Positions 7,648 through 15,510 are shown, counted from the stretch's first letter. The stretch is DNA of 15,910 nt from Desulfobacterales bacterium (GCA_020345785.1 CP070771.1:5539632-5555541), one strand, 5' to 3'. Numbers and translations are program-made. The notes: generated from the sequence alone by a model not told the origin.

Positions 7648-7785
7648 AGCTTTAACCCTCTATAAACCCGTACTAAGTATTCGGTCCGGGGGGACCGGCT
7701 TCGATATCACCCCGTAAGGGTGCCGTTTTACCCAAATGGAATAAAATTCGGCCCTTTTGAAACCATAAAAAAATAATCATGTCAA
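7648..7785 (-). promoter_or_regulatory. Structured 5' leader of the acidic-protein gene
   Basis: On the minus strand a perfect -35 hexamer TTGACA lies at 7785-7780, but no good -10 follows. The leader contains a hairpin at 7722-7708 (CACCC/GGGTG) and a second at 7697-7682 (CGGTCC/GGACCG). An upstream GGGT can pair with the ACCC of the first hairpin, giving a possible alternative fold. I could not match it to a known riboswitch class. The rest of the gap up to the tRNA promoter (7786-7946) is AT-rich and I see nothing specific in it. Confidence 0.3.
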
Positions 7786-7946
7786 CAACGAACTCCAACG
7801 AGCCGACCTCAAATATCTCGGATTGTCTTGCTTAATTAAAAGAACCAATTTGTGATGAAATTAAAAAGTGTCTAATTCTCCTAAACTTAAAGTATTCTAA
7901 CCTTCTTGTGCGAAAAGGGCAAGGCGTATAAGATGCAGAAAAAGCA

Positions 7947-7975
7947 TTGACCAATTTAAGATGAAATGTTAAATA
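7947..7975 (+). promoter_or_regulatory. Promoter for the serine tRNA pair
   Basis: A -35 hexamer TTGACC (7947-7952, five of six matches) is followed after 16-17 bases by TTAAAT/TAAATA (7969-7975). Transcription would start near 7982, about nine bases before the first tRNA. The -10 is only moderate. Confidence 0.45.
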
Positions 7976-7990
7976 TTTACGTTAAAATGT

Positions 7991-8078
7991 GGAGGGATGG
8001 CTGAGTGGTCGAAAGCGGCGGTCTTGAAAACCGTTGAGGTTAACGCCTCCGTGGGTTCGAATCCTACTCCCTCCGCCA
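7991..8078 (+). tRNA. tRNA-Ser (anticodon UGA)
   Basis: The acceptor stem GGAGGGA pairs with TCCCTCC, and the discriminator G and an encoded CCA follow. The anticodon loop CTTGAAA gives anticodon TGA, reading UCA/UCN serine codons. A long variable arm and the GGTTCGAATCC T-loop segment are those of a class II serine tRNA. It is not a selenocysteine tRNA, whose anticodon would be TCA. Confidence 0.97.
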
Positions 8079-8104
8079 TAAAATCGCTGCGCGCTTTTAT
8101 ATAA

Positions 8105-8128
8105 CTTCCGCAGGCTGCGCTGCGGAAG
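8105..8128 (+). other. Hairpin between the two tRNA genes
   Basis: CTTCCGCAG pairs perfectly with CTGCGGAAG around a six-base loop, 26 bases after the first tRNA. A T-run follows only ten bases later (8139-8145), so it may be a weak terminator or a processing structure. A second perfect nine-pair hairpin (TATGCGGTT/AACCGCATA) lies at 8230-8249, before the second tRNA. Confidence 0.5.
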
Positions 8129-8275
8129 GCAAAACGCATATTTTTTGTAGAATTGTAAAGGATGGTAAATCCAACATCTGCGAGATGAGCAAAGCAATGT
8201 AAGCTTTTTAAATTATTTAACCTATTTTTTATGCGGTTCAAACCGCATATCAAAAAATTTTGAAAAAATTTTTTG

Positions 8276-8368
8276 GGAGAGATGGCCGAGTTGGCTGAAG
8301 GCGCTCGCCTGCTAAGCGAGTGTGGGGGGAAACTTCCACCATGGGTTCGAATCCCATTCTCTCCGCCA
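8276..8368 (+). tRNA. tRNA-Ser (anticodon GCU)
   Basis: The acceptor stem GGAGAGA pairs with TCTCTCC, with discriminator G and encoded CCA. The anticodon arm CTCGC-CTGCTAA-GCGAG gives anticodon GCT, reading AGC/AGU codons. The long variable arm (GTGGGGGGAAACTTCCAC) marks a class II serine tRNA. Confidence 0.97.
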
Positions 8369-8380
8369 TAATCAAGAGAT

Positions 8381-8417
8381 GAGCCGGTTTTCGCCTGTCG
8401 AAAACCGGCTCTTTTTT
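8381..8417 (+). terminator. Intrinsic terminator after the tRNA pair
   Basis: GAGCCGGTTTTCG pairs perfectly over 13 bases with CGAAAACCGGCTC around a five-base loop, followed by six T residues. It lies 12 bases after the second tRNA. Confidence 0.92.
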
Positions 8418-8445
8418 AGCCGTCGATACTCGCCCGGATTGATTC

Positions 8446-8474
8446 TTGACACTCAAAAGCCAAAATCTTATGTT
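8446..8474 (+). promoter_or_regulatory. Sigma-70-type promoter for the envelope gene series
   Basis: A perfect TTGACA (8446-8451) is followed after 17 bases by TATGTT (8469-8474, four of six). It lies directly after the tRNA terminator and faces the lipoprotein gene at 8618, giving a leader of about 135 bases that carries the repeat at 8493-8615. Confidence 0.55.
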
Positions 8475-8492
8475 GCTAATACAGTTATATGC

Positions 8493-8615
8493 TATCGAAC
8501 CGCAGAATTCTCCACGGCGGATCCGTTGCCGCGGAACGGAGGGTCGATTCACTCGCGGACTTCGTAGCCAATTTGACGAAGTAGGCTTGCTAAGTATTTC
8601 AAATAAAATAGACAG
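8493..8615 (+). repeat. Second member of the 22-184 repeat family
   Basis: The left end (8493-8508) shares 16 identical bases with 49-64 (TATCGAACCGCAGAAT), and the right end (8603-8615) shares 13 with 99-111 (ATAAAATAGACAG), in the same order and orientation. Between them the sequence differs but again has GC-rich hairpins (TCCGTT/AACGGA near 8521-8539, and CTTCGT/ACGAAG near 8560-8581). It occupies the 5' leader of the next gene. Confidence 0.55.
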
Positions 8616-8617
8616 CT

Positions 8618-9709
8618 ATGAAATCTTTTAAAATTATTGCAGTCATTGTTTTCAGCCTCTGGCTGTCAGCCTGCGCCCAAACAAGTGCCACCAAAACCAC
8701 TTCGCCGCCTCAGGAAGAAACCAGGCAATCGACGCCAACCGGCAAACCGGCTTACCCGGAGTCGGCCGATACCGGACAGCAGGAAGACCGCCAAAAATCC
8801 GGCCCGGGTGAAGCATCATCTGCTGAGTCAGCCAAAACCCCAAAGAAAGAATCCGGCTCACCGGCTTCAGCGGGGTCGATATCGAAAGAGACGCAAGATA
8901 AATCAAGCAGAAGTCCGGGCGCTTCCCAAACACCCGCCCGTGATTCGGCCGAATCTAAATTGGAAGAGGCCCGGGAAAATCTTCGCATCAGTGAGCAAAC
9001 CGAAAAACGAATTGCGGCCGACTTGGAAAAGCTAAAGAAATCTGGCCAAGCCTCCGACGAGGCCGTAAAGGACTATGAAAATTACCTGGACAGTGTGCGG
9101 GCGATGACAGCTGAAAACCGCAAAATTGTCAGTCAAATGGAGGCGGCCTATGCCGAAAAAAGGCCCGGTAAAACCGGCTCCGATGTTCCGGCTTCAAATG
9201 AGATGGAAAGGATGACCGACCCGTCTATTCCGGAAGAACAAACCGTAGACGAAGTCGCAGCGCTGGATCGGGAATTAAACGCCTCCCTGGCAAAATTTGA
9301 TGACATGCTGCTCAGGGAAATGGAGAAAATTAAGGCCGGATCGTCAGGAAAATTGCAGGAACTGGCGGAAGAAGCCGCTGAAGCCGCCAAACGCTTGCGC
9401 GAAAAAGGGCTGGATGTCGACACCGCCGGAGCTAAATCTTCGACAGAGGCTGAAGAGGGGCAGGAGGGGGAAACGGAATCCGGCCGGGAGAGGGAATCCA
9501 GCGCAAGTAAGCCCGGCACCGAAACGGCTTCCAGGGATGGGTCCCGCAAGGGTGGTGAGGGGACGGGCAGCACCGATCAGCGCCGTACGGATTATGAAGA
9601 TGATGATATCGTTGCCCGTCAGCTGCGGGAGGCCGCCGAAAATGAAACGGATCCCGAGCTGAAAGAAAAGCTCTGGAAGGAGTATGAGGAATATAAGAAA
9701 AGCAAGTAA
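8618..9709 (+). CDS. Coiled-coil lipoprotein of unknown function
   Basis: This 363-residue protein has a lipoprotein signal: a Lys near the start, a hydrophobic core, and lipobox LSAC with Cys19. Residues 20-110 are a low-complexity linker rich in Ser, Pro, Thr, Gln and charged residues. Helical coiled-coil-like stretches follow at about 112-180 and 215-260, then another disordered, Gly/Glu/Ser-rich linker. A well-formed C-terminal helix (DDIVARQLREAAENETDPELKEKLWKEYEEYKK written in parts: DDIVARQLREAAENE, then TDPELKEKLWKEYEEYKK) ends the protein. It is probably anchored in the inner or outer membrane with a long periplasmic tether. The ATG is the only sensible start, although its ribosome site is weak. 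It heads the plus-strand envelope series. No family is recognised. Confidence 0.82.
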   Translation: MKSFKIIAVIVFSLWLSACAQTSATKTTSPPQEETRQSTPTGKPAYPESADTGQQEDRQKSGPGEASSAESAKTPKKESGSPASAGSISKETQDKSSRSPGASQTPARDSAESKLEEARENLRISEQTEKRIAADLEKLKKSGQASDEAVKDYENYLDSVRAMTAENRKIVSQMEAAYAEKRPGKTGSDVPASNEMERMTDPSIPEEQTVDEVAALDRELNASLAKFDDMLLREMEKIKAGSSGKLQELAEEAAEAAKRLREKGLDVDTAGAKSSTEAEEGQEGETESGRERESSASKPGTETASRDGSRKGGEGTGSTDQRRTDYEDDDIVARQLREAAENETDPELKEKLWKEYEEYKKSK

Positions 9710-9786
9710 TTACAGGGGGAATATTAAGCGAGCAGGATGGTACTGAAGAAAATTATAGAAAGTTTGCTTCAGGGAGTTTTTTAAAA

Positions 9787-10015
9787 CAGTAAAATCCCAA
9801 ATCTCAAGCACCAAATTCCAAATAAATCTTAAGTTTCAATAACCAATGACCAAAACACTCACCAAATTCGACTTGCATCAGTTCCCAAACCCTGTTCTGA
9901 AGGTCATGATGCTCGATGTAACTTTAAACCAATCATATGTTTTGAATTTCGAATTTGGATCATTGGGATTTGTTTGATATTTGGTTATTGGTGCTTGGAA
10001 TTTTTTTGATTTTCA
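9787..10015. repeat. AT-rich word repeats in inverted arrangement
   Basis: This fills most of the 358-base gap between the two lipoprotein genes. The left part (9787-9853) is built from words such as AAATCCCAAAT, AAGCACCAAATT, CCAAATAAAT and AATAACCAATGACC. The right part (9940-10015) carries their complements (AATTTGGATCATTGGGATTT, TTTGGTTATTGGTGCTTGG), so the two arms are roughly complementary but not exact. No gene is visible. A weak -35/-10 pair may exist near 10008-10036. Confidence 0.6.
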
Positions 10016-10067
10016 TTGAATAGTTTATTCTATTAACCTCAATACAATATTGAATATTGGTGATAAT

Positions 10068-11294
10068 TTGAAGTTCGGTTTTAACAGTCTTGCAGCCGTC
10101 GCCGTTATATGGATTTTCATATCCGGCTGCGCCACTTATTATGCCCAACAGGTGGGGCCGACAGCCATTCTTCTGGCCGAAGAGGAGATCCCCGAAGACC
10201 AGCTGATGGACGTGGGCGTTCTTGTCTTTAAAAGCCGGGGAATAACCGAAGAAGAGGCCGAAAAGGAGGGAACCGATAACGATATTCGCAAGGCTGAAAA
10301 CCATTTCATCCCGTATCATTTGAAAAATACCCTGCAGCAAAGCGGCCAATGGGGAGCGGTACAGGTCGTCCCGGCTGAAACCAACAGTATCGACGTGCTG
10401 GTAAAAGGTGAAATTCTCGAATCCAACGGCCAATACCTGGGGCTGAAAATCGAAGTCGTCGATGCCACCGGTAAACGCTGGTTCGTAAAAAATTACAGGC
10501 AGGAAGCTGCAAAGAGCGATTACGGCGGCAATCGCCCGGGGGAAAAAGATGCGTTTCAGAACCTTTACAACGCCATTGCCAACGACATGGCCGATTTTAA
10601 AAACCGTTTGAGTTCCGAAGAGATCCGCAGCCTGCGTACGACGGCCAAATTAAAATTTGCCGAAGATTTCGCACCGGATGCATTCAAGGGATATCTGGCG
10701 CAGGACAAAAAGGATCTGGTTACCATCAAACGCCTGCCGGCCGACGATGATCCCATGATGCATCGCCTGTTCAGAATTCGGGAGCGGGAGTATATGTACG
10801 TCGACACGCTCAATCAACAATACGAGAAATTTTACAATGCCATGTGGCCTTCCTATGAAAATTGGCGTCAACTCAACATGACCGAACGCAAGGCCATCAA
10901 GGAAATTAGAAAGAGAGCCCTGACCCGGCAGCTTATCGGCGCTCTGATGATAGCGGGGGCGGTTGCGGCAGGATCGAGCGACTCCAACAATACGGTTGTA
11001 CTGCAAACGGGATTGATTCTGATCGGTGGTCAGGTAATCCTGGATGGATTCAATATCTCCAAAGAAGCTGAAATCCATGAAGCGGCCATCCGGGAACTCA
11101 GCGATTCATTCAGCGGTGAGATGAAACCTGTGGTCATGGAATTTGAAGGTAAGCAATATGAACTCACCGGATCGGCTGAAGAGCAGTTTAAAAAATGGCG
11201 GGAGCTGTTGCGTAAAATTTATTTCGCTGAAACCGGTTTTGAGCCGGATCAAATCCCGGATAACGGTGAATCCGGCCCGGCAGAAGACCCTTGA
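10068..11294 (+). CDS. Envelope lipoprotein of unknown function
   Basis: This 408-residue protein begins with a lipoprotein signal (MKFGFNSLAAVAVIWIFISGC, in which ISG-Cys21 forms the lipobox). The globular part (about 40-285) is a mix of alternating beta and helical segments. A Gly/Ala-rich hydrophobic stretch follows at about 290-335 (GALMIAGAVAAG, then VVLQTGLILIGGQVILDGF), which could be a membrane hairpin or a glycine-zipper-like segment, and then a C-terminal helix-rich end. Start choice: TTG at 10068 has a GGTGA ribosome site and gives a proper signal peptide; a TTG at 10050 would add six residues. It is about 105 bases upstream of the TPR gene and probably in one transcript with it. 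No family is recognised. Confidence 0.82.
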   Translation: MKFGFNSLAAVAVIWIFISGCATYYAQQVGPTAILLAEEEIPEDQLMDVGVLVFKSRGITEEEAEKEGTDNDIRKAENHFIPYHLKNTLQQSGQWGAVQVVPAETNSIDVLVKGEILESNGQYLGLKIEVVDATGKRWFVKNYRQEAAKSDYGGNRPGEKDAFQNLYNAIANDMADFKNRLSSEEIRSLRTTAKLKFAEDFAPDAFKGYLAQDKKDLVTIKRLPADDDPMMHRLFRIREREYMYVDTLNQQYEKFYNAMWPSYENWRQLNMTERKAIKEIRKRALTRQLIGALMIAGAVAAGSSDSNNTVVLQTGLILIGGQVILDGFNISKEAEIHEAAIRELSDSFSGEMKPVVMEFEGKQYELTGSAEEQFKKWRELLRKIYFAETGFEPDQIPDNGESGPAEDP

Positions 11295-11399
11295 ACCGAA
11301 GGCATGGGCCGACCTATACGAAGTTCCGCCGGGACCACAAAAATGCCCGACCGTTTGTCAGCCGTTTGACAGATATCCGTTATTGGTTACTTGCTTAAA

Positions 11400-12932
11400 A
11401 TGACAGAAAAGGATGCATCCACTCCGGCAACCGCGGAAACCATCACACCCCTGAGCGTTCCTAAAAAAGACCGGCGCGACGATGCGCATCTCGGGCGGCG
11501 GTACCGGCTTGGAATGATCTTACTTGTATGTTCTGTCATGGGGCTGGTCGCCGGCGGCATCTGGTTTCTGAACTATCTGTCAAGAAAACCGCTGCTATCC
11601 GCCACCGTTACGACCCAACACCCATCCGGCAAGCCTAAGTTAGAGGAAAAAAAGACCGCCCTGCCCGACACCCCCCCGCCGCCTGCGGTCGATTCTGCTG
11701 AGCTTGCCTTGAATAAGGAAAAGGCCGAGCTGAAGCTGGCCGAATTTTTAGAGGTCAAAAAAATTCTGGATCGCAAAGCTACATCTGTTTGGGGAGCAGA
11801 GACATATGCTGAAATGACTGGATTGGCTCATGAAGCGGATATGCACCTTATGCAGGCGGAATACCTCCCGGCTGCCGATAAATATGTCCGGGCAATTGCG
11901 TTGGCGTCGCAGCTGACCGACCAGACCTCCGATACACTGAACCGATTGCTCGAAGAAGGCCGAAACGCACTCAAGGCAGGCAATGGTGCTGTGGCTCAAA
12001 ATAAATTCAGCCTGGCGTTGATGATTGATCCCACTCACCCATCCGCCCAGAATGGACTTAAGCGGGCGAAATCCATCGAGGAGGTGGTGCGGCTAATTAA
12101 TTCGGGCAGGCAGCATGAGGCCGACCATGCGTTGGCCGCCGCCCGCGACGCTTACCGGCAAGCCTTACATCTCGATCCTGATGCGAAAGCAGCGCAGCAG
12201 GCCTTGAACCGGGTTGCCGCTCTGATCATAGAAAAGCAGTTCAATCAACTCGTGTCCGAAGGGCTGGCGGCCTTTCACAATGATGATTACGAGTCGGCTC
12301 ACACCAGGCTGATGAAGGCCAAGTCTCTCAAGCCGGATTCCCGGGAGGTCTCGGATGCGCTTTTACAGGTGGATCAGGCACGGCGCCTGGCCCGCATTGA
12401 GCAGTTGCGTCAAGAAGCCCTGATCGCCGATCAATCAGAAGAATGGCAAAACGCGCTCAAATTGTATCTGGCAGCACTCGATATCGATAAAAACCTCCAG
12501 TTTGCCGTTCGCGGCAAAGAACGGGCCCAAGAGCAGATCCGCCTGGCCAAGCGATTAAGTTATTTCATTTCCCAGCCCCAGGCTCTGGAGTCGGACCAAC
12601 AGCTGAACAATGCCATATTGCTGCTGAATGAAGCCAAATCGGCTGAACCGCAGGGTCCCAAGCTGGCCGCTCAGGTTGACGAACTTGAAGAATTGATTGC
12701 CGTTTTCCGCACGCCGGTGAATGTCATCATCGAGTCGGATAATCTCACGCAGGTTGCCGTTTATAAGGTCGGGAAACTGGGCCGGTTTTCCCAACACGAA
12801 CTCAAGCTTCGGCCGGGCACTTACACGGTCGTGGGAGCCCGGGACGGCTACCAGGATGTCCGGCAGGAAATCGTTGTCAAGCCCGGTCAGCCATCATTGC
12901 GGGTGACGGTAAAATGCAGGGTTAAGATTTGA
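11400..12932 (+). CDS. Membrane-anchored TPR protein with PEGA-like C-terminal domain
   Basis: This 510-residue protein has a short cytoplasmic N-terminus, one membrane helix at about 37-59, and a periplasmic remainder. A Pro-rich linker (near 80-95) leads to helical repeats at about 105-400. At least four units resemble TPRs with the typical Ala-x-x-x-Tyr/Phe-x-x-Ala-Leu-x-Leu-Asp-Pro pattern (for example AYRQALHLDPDAKAA and ALKLYLAALDIDKNLQFA). The last ~70 residues form a beta domain of PEGA type (LRPGTYTVVGARDGY). I chose the ATG; a TTG three codons earlier is possible. The stop codon overlaps the TTG start of the next gene, so the two products are made together and probably work together as periplasmic scaffolds. 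Confidence 0.85.
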   Translation: MTEKDASTPATAETITPLSVPKKDRRDDAHLGRRYRLGMILLVCSVMGLVAGGIWFLNYLSRKPLLSATVTTQHPSGKPKLEEKKTALPDTPPPPAVDSAELALNKEKAELKLAEFLEVKKILDRKATSVWGAETYAEMTGLAHEADMHLMQAEYLPAADKYVRAIALASQLTDQTSDTLNRLLEEGRNALKAGNGAVAQNKFSLALMIDPTHPSAQNGLKRAKSIEEVVRLINSGRQHEADHALAAARDAYRQALHLDPDAKAAQQALNRVAALIIEKQFNQLVSEGLAAFHNDDYESAHTRLMKAKSLKPDSREVSDALLQVDQARRLARIEQLRQEALIADQSEEWQNALKLYLAALDIDKNLQFAVRGKERAQEQIRLAKRLSYFISQPQALESDQQLNNAILLLNEAKSAEPQGPKLAAQVDELEELIAVFRTPVNVIIESDNLTQVAVYKVGKLGRFSQHELKLRPGTYTVVGARDGYQDVRQEIVVKPGQPSLRVTVKCRVKI

Positions 12933-15040
12933 AATCCCAAGACGATATCAGGCGCCGCAGCGACAACCAAAAAGCGGTGGAAATAAAACCGATCGCTTTC
13001 CGTCCCCGGCGGAAGGCCGGGCGTTCACGGTCATGGGGCCTTCTGAAATGGTTGCTCGGCACAATCCTTGTAACTGTAACGCTGCTGTTGGGTGTTTTGG
13101 CCTGGTTTGTATTTACAGCCCGCCAGGTTGTCATCCAAATTGAGCCGGAACCGGAACACATTTCTATTCACGGCGGAATTCCAGCGCTCAACATCGGCGG
13201 ATACTACCTGATGCGGCCTGGTGCATACACCCTGCAGGCCGCCAAAGAATGCTTTCAGCCCCTTGAGCAGCAATTAACCGTAGTAGATGACAAAGGCCAG
13301 CATTTTAATTTCACATTGGCCAAACAGCCGGGACGGCTGTCAATTCAAGCCCATCAGGCCGATAAGCCCTCGATAACGCTTGAGGGTGCGCACATATTCA
13401 TCGACGGGCAGGAAATCGGACGCACGCCGCTGTCCGGGGTGACCGTCAAACCGGGGCCCGGAAGCCTTGCAATCGAAGCTGAAAATTACCAGACGCGGCA
13501 TATCGAGATCAAGGTTGCAGGCTGCGATAAACATCAGGAATTGAATCTGGCTCTGGTTCCGGCATGGGCGGAGATCAGCCTGCAATCCGAGCCCCGGGGA
13601 GCTTCCATTTTGGTGGATGGGCAGTCTTTCGGCGCCACCCCGTCAACCATCAAGCTGATGGGAGGTGAATACGACCTTGAGATCCGGGCCGACCGTTTCA
13701 AGCCCTGGCGCACCCGTCTCGCAGTGGCCGCCAATCAATCCCGGGTCCTTGATACCATCCGGCTGCAGCCGGCAGACGGTCGACTGGTAGTTCGAACGAA
13801 TCCATCCGGGGCCAGTGTATTGCTGGGAGAAACGTTTGTTGGTCAAACCCCGCTGCAGTTGCCGCTGCCGCCCGACGAAACCCATCTGATTCAGATATCC
13901 AGGGCTGGATACGAAAAGGTCGTGCGGAAAGTAAAATTGCTGAGTGAAGAATCAGAAACCCTTGACATCACATTAAAACCGAAAATGGGCACCATTAATT
14001 TTTTGGTGCAGCCGGCCGATGCGGAACTTTTTGTTGACGGAAAACCAATGGGCAAGGTTCCGTCGACATTGCGTTTGGTTGCGGTTGAACATGAGCTGGA
14101 GATAAAAAAGCAGGGCTATCAAGGGTACCGAAGCCGGATCACGCCGCGTCCCGGTTACCCCCAGGAGATTAACATTGCGTTAAAAAGACTGTCATCCACT
14201 CCGGACACGTCGTCTGGGGTGATCAAGGCTAAAAACGGCTATGAGCTGAAGCTGATCGTACCACAAGCGTTTGTTATGGGATCATCGCGCCGGGAGCAGG
14301 GCCGCCGATCCAATGAAACCCTGCGTAATGTCAAGCTGCAACGGCCGTTTTATATGGGTATCAGGGAAGTTACCAACAGAGAATTCCGTCAATTTATGTC
14401 CGCCCACAACTCCGGAACCTTTAAAAAGCATGACCTGGCCCGGGATGATTTGCCGGTGGTTGAGATAACCTGGCGACAGGCGGCCTTGTTTTGTAACTGG
14501 CTCAGTATCCAGGAATCATTGCCGCCCGTCTATGTTCAGCAAGGCGGCCGGATGATCGCCGCCGACCCTCCGGGCATCGGGTATCGCCTGCCCACGGAGG
14601 CTGAATGGGAATATTGCGCCCGCTCCGGGCAAAACGGGGCCGACCTGAAATATACCTGGGGAAATACATTTCCGCCGCCTGCGAAAGCGGGAAATTTTGC
14701 GGATCAGTCCGCCAAAGACTTGCTGACAACCTATCTGTCGGACTATAATGATGGTTACCCGGTCAGCGCGCCTGCGGCCAAATTTAAACCGAATGGGTCC
14801 GACATTTACGATCTGGGCGGCAATGTCTCCGAATGGAGCCATGATTACTATTCGATTTATTCCTACGACAGCCAAAAAGTGTATATCGATCCCGTGGGAC
14901 CCAAAACAGGCAAACATCATGTCGTTAGGGGCTCGAGCTGGATGCAAGCCGGTATCAGTGAACTGCGCAATGCATACCGCGATTACAGCGATTCCAAGCG
15001 CTCTGATCTGGGATTTCGCATTTGCAGATACATGAAATAA
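12929..15040 (+). CDS. Membrane-anchored multi-PEGA protein with C-terminal FGE/SUMF1-like domain
   Basis: This 703-residue protein has an Arg/Lys-rich cytoplasmic start, one membrane helix at about 41-64, then five beta repeats of PEGA type at roughly 66-133, 134-210, 211-282, 283-352 and 353-420, each with a variant of (V/I)xVDGxxxGxTP and a later GxYxLxI segment. Residues ~440-702 are a formylglycine-generating-enzyme-like fold: FVMGSS, a run of WRQAALFCNWL, YRLPTEAEWEYCAR, DLGGNVSEW, VVRGSSW and GFRICR. Both active-site cysteines of true FGEs, expected between the VRGSSW and LGFR motifs, are absent, so it is probably a binding domain and not an enzyme acting on sulfatases. The TTG start overlaps the TGA of the previous gene (TTGA), indicating translational coupling. 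Confidence 0.9.
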   Translation: MKSQDDIRRRSDNQKAVEIKPIAFRPRRKAGRSRSWGLLKWLLGTILVTVTLLLGVLAWFVFTARQVVIQIEPEPEHISIHGGIPALNIGGYYLMRPGAYTLQAAKECFQPLEQQLTVVDDKGQHFNFTLAKQPGRLSIQAHQADKPSITLEGAHIFIDGQEIGRTPLSGVTVKPGPGSLAIEAENYQTRHIEIKVAGCDKHQELNLALVPAWAEISLQSEPRGASILVDGQSFGATPSTIKLMGGEYDLEIRADRFKPWRTRLAVAANQSRVLDTIRLQPADGRLVVRTNPSGASVLLGETFVGQTPLQLPLPPDETHLIQISRAGYEKVVRKVKLLSEESETLDITLKPKMGTINFLVQPADAELFVDGKPMGKVPSTLRLVAVEHELEIKKQGYQGYRSRITPRPGYPQEINIALKRLSSTPDTSSGVIKAKNGYELKLIVPQAFVMGSSRREQGRRSNETLRNVKLQRPFYMGIREVTNREFRQFMSAHNSGTFKKHDLARDDLPVVEITWRQAALFCNWLSIQESLPPVYVQQGGRMIAADPPGIGYRLPTEAEWEYCARSGQNGADLKYTWGNTFPPPAKAGNFADQSAKDLLTTYLSDYNDGYPVSAPAAKFKPNGSDIYDLGGNVSEWSHDYYSIYSYDSQKVYIDPVGPKTGKHHVVRGSSWMQAGISELRNAYRDYSDSKRSDLGFRICRYMK

Positions 15041-15113
15041 GTAAGTGGGAGCCCATAAGGGCTTACTTCGAGTTGCTACTCGGGGAGTTCAGGAATTAAT
15101 TCTTAGAAGTTAA

Positions 15114-15153
15114 TGGAGTATTGGAGTCATGGAGTGCTGGAGTATTGGAGTAA
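15114..15153. repeat. 8-bp tandem repeat TGGAGTNN, five units
   Basis: Five consecutive units TGGAGTAT, TGGAGTCA, TGGAGTGC, TGGAGTAT and TGGAGTAA run without interruption, and a degenerate sixth (TAGAGAAA) follows. The first six positions are constant and the last two vary. It lies just upstream of the small secreted protein gene. A possible start codon at 15129 falls inside the repeat and is not credible. Confidence 0.85.
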
Positions 15154-15173
15154 TAGAGAAAAAAAAATTATTC

Positions 15174-15506
15174 ATGATAACTGTTTTGTCATTCCTCATT
15201 GCTGCGCCAACCACTCAAGGCATGCGTACTCATGTTCCGGACATACTTGCCGAACGAATTCAAAGTATTCAACCATTTGAATTAAATCTGAAATCGATTG
15301 TAATGGCGGAAAATGAACAAAAAGCGGCTGAAAATCGAAGTCAGGCGGCGAGCGAAAACCAAGCTCAGGCAGCAGAGTCGGAAGCAGCGGTCAAGGAAAA
15401 TAGCAGCAGTGACTCAGATGGTGCAGCAGCGAAGCCTTTAAAGCCTTTTAAGCCATCGGAAGAAATTGCGGCAGAGCAGGCAGTGGATTTCCCGGTCGAT
15501 ATATAA
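15174..15506 (+). CDS. Small secreted protein, unknown function
   Basis: This 110-residue protein starts with a short hydrophobic segment (MITVLSFLIAAPTTQG) that could be a signal peptide or anchor. The middle is Ala/Glu/Gln/Ser-rich and probably helical or disordered, and a Lys/Pro segment (KPLKPFKPSEEIAAEQ) leads to the end AVDFPVDI. I chose the ATG at 15174. The frame is open from 15129, but that part is encoded by the tandem repeat and reads as an unnatural leader. The ribosome site is only purine-rich (GAGAAAAAA). It sits between the PEGA/FGE gene and the ExbB-like gene on the same strand. No family is recognised; the end looks like a defined tail and not random sequence. Confidence 0.6.
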   Translation: MITVLSFLIAAPTTQGMRTHVPDILAERIQSIQPFELNLKSIVMAENEQKAAENRSQAASENQAQAAESEAAVKENSSSDSDGAAAKPLKPFKPSEEIAAEQAVDFPVDI

Positions 15507-15510
15507 GATC

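Noticed and set aside
7648..7740. c-di-GMP-I (GEMM) riboswitch in the leader of the acidic-protein gene
   Set aside because: A stem followed by GAAGCC resembles the core, but the GNRA loop, its receptor and the conserved ACGCAAAGCC are missing.
7991..8078. tRNA with anticodon TGA as a possible UGA-decoding (Sec) tRNA
   Set aside because: The anticodon UGA reads UCA serine codons; UGA decoding needs anticodon UCA. Arm lengths fit ordinary tRNA-Ser.
7969..8253. Minus-strand reading frame with GVGFEPTEALTSTVFKTA
   Set aside because: It is the antisense of the serine tRNA at 7991-8078, a well-known false gene pattern. The frame at 8250-8552 (RMGFEPMVEVSPHTR) is the same artefact over the second tRNA.
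9148..9573. Minus-strand Ser/Pro/Ala-rich open frame
   Set aside because: Its composition mirrors the Glu/Ala/Ser-rich lipoprotein gene on the other strand; it has no start signal.
15033..15068. Terminator after the PEGA-FGE gene
   Set aside because: AAGTAAG and CTTACTT pair with a small inner stem right at the stop codon, but no T-run follows, so intrinsic termination is not supported.
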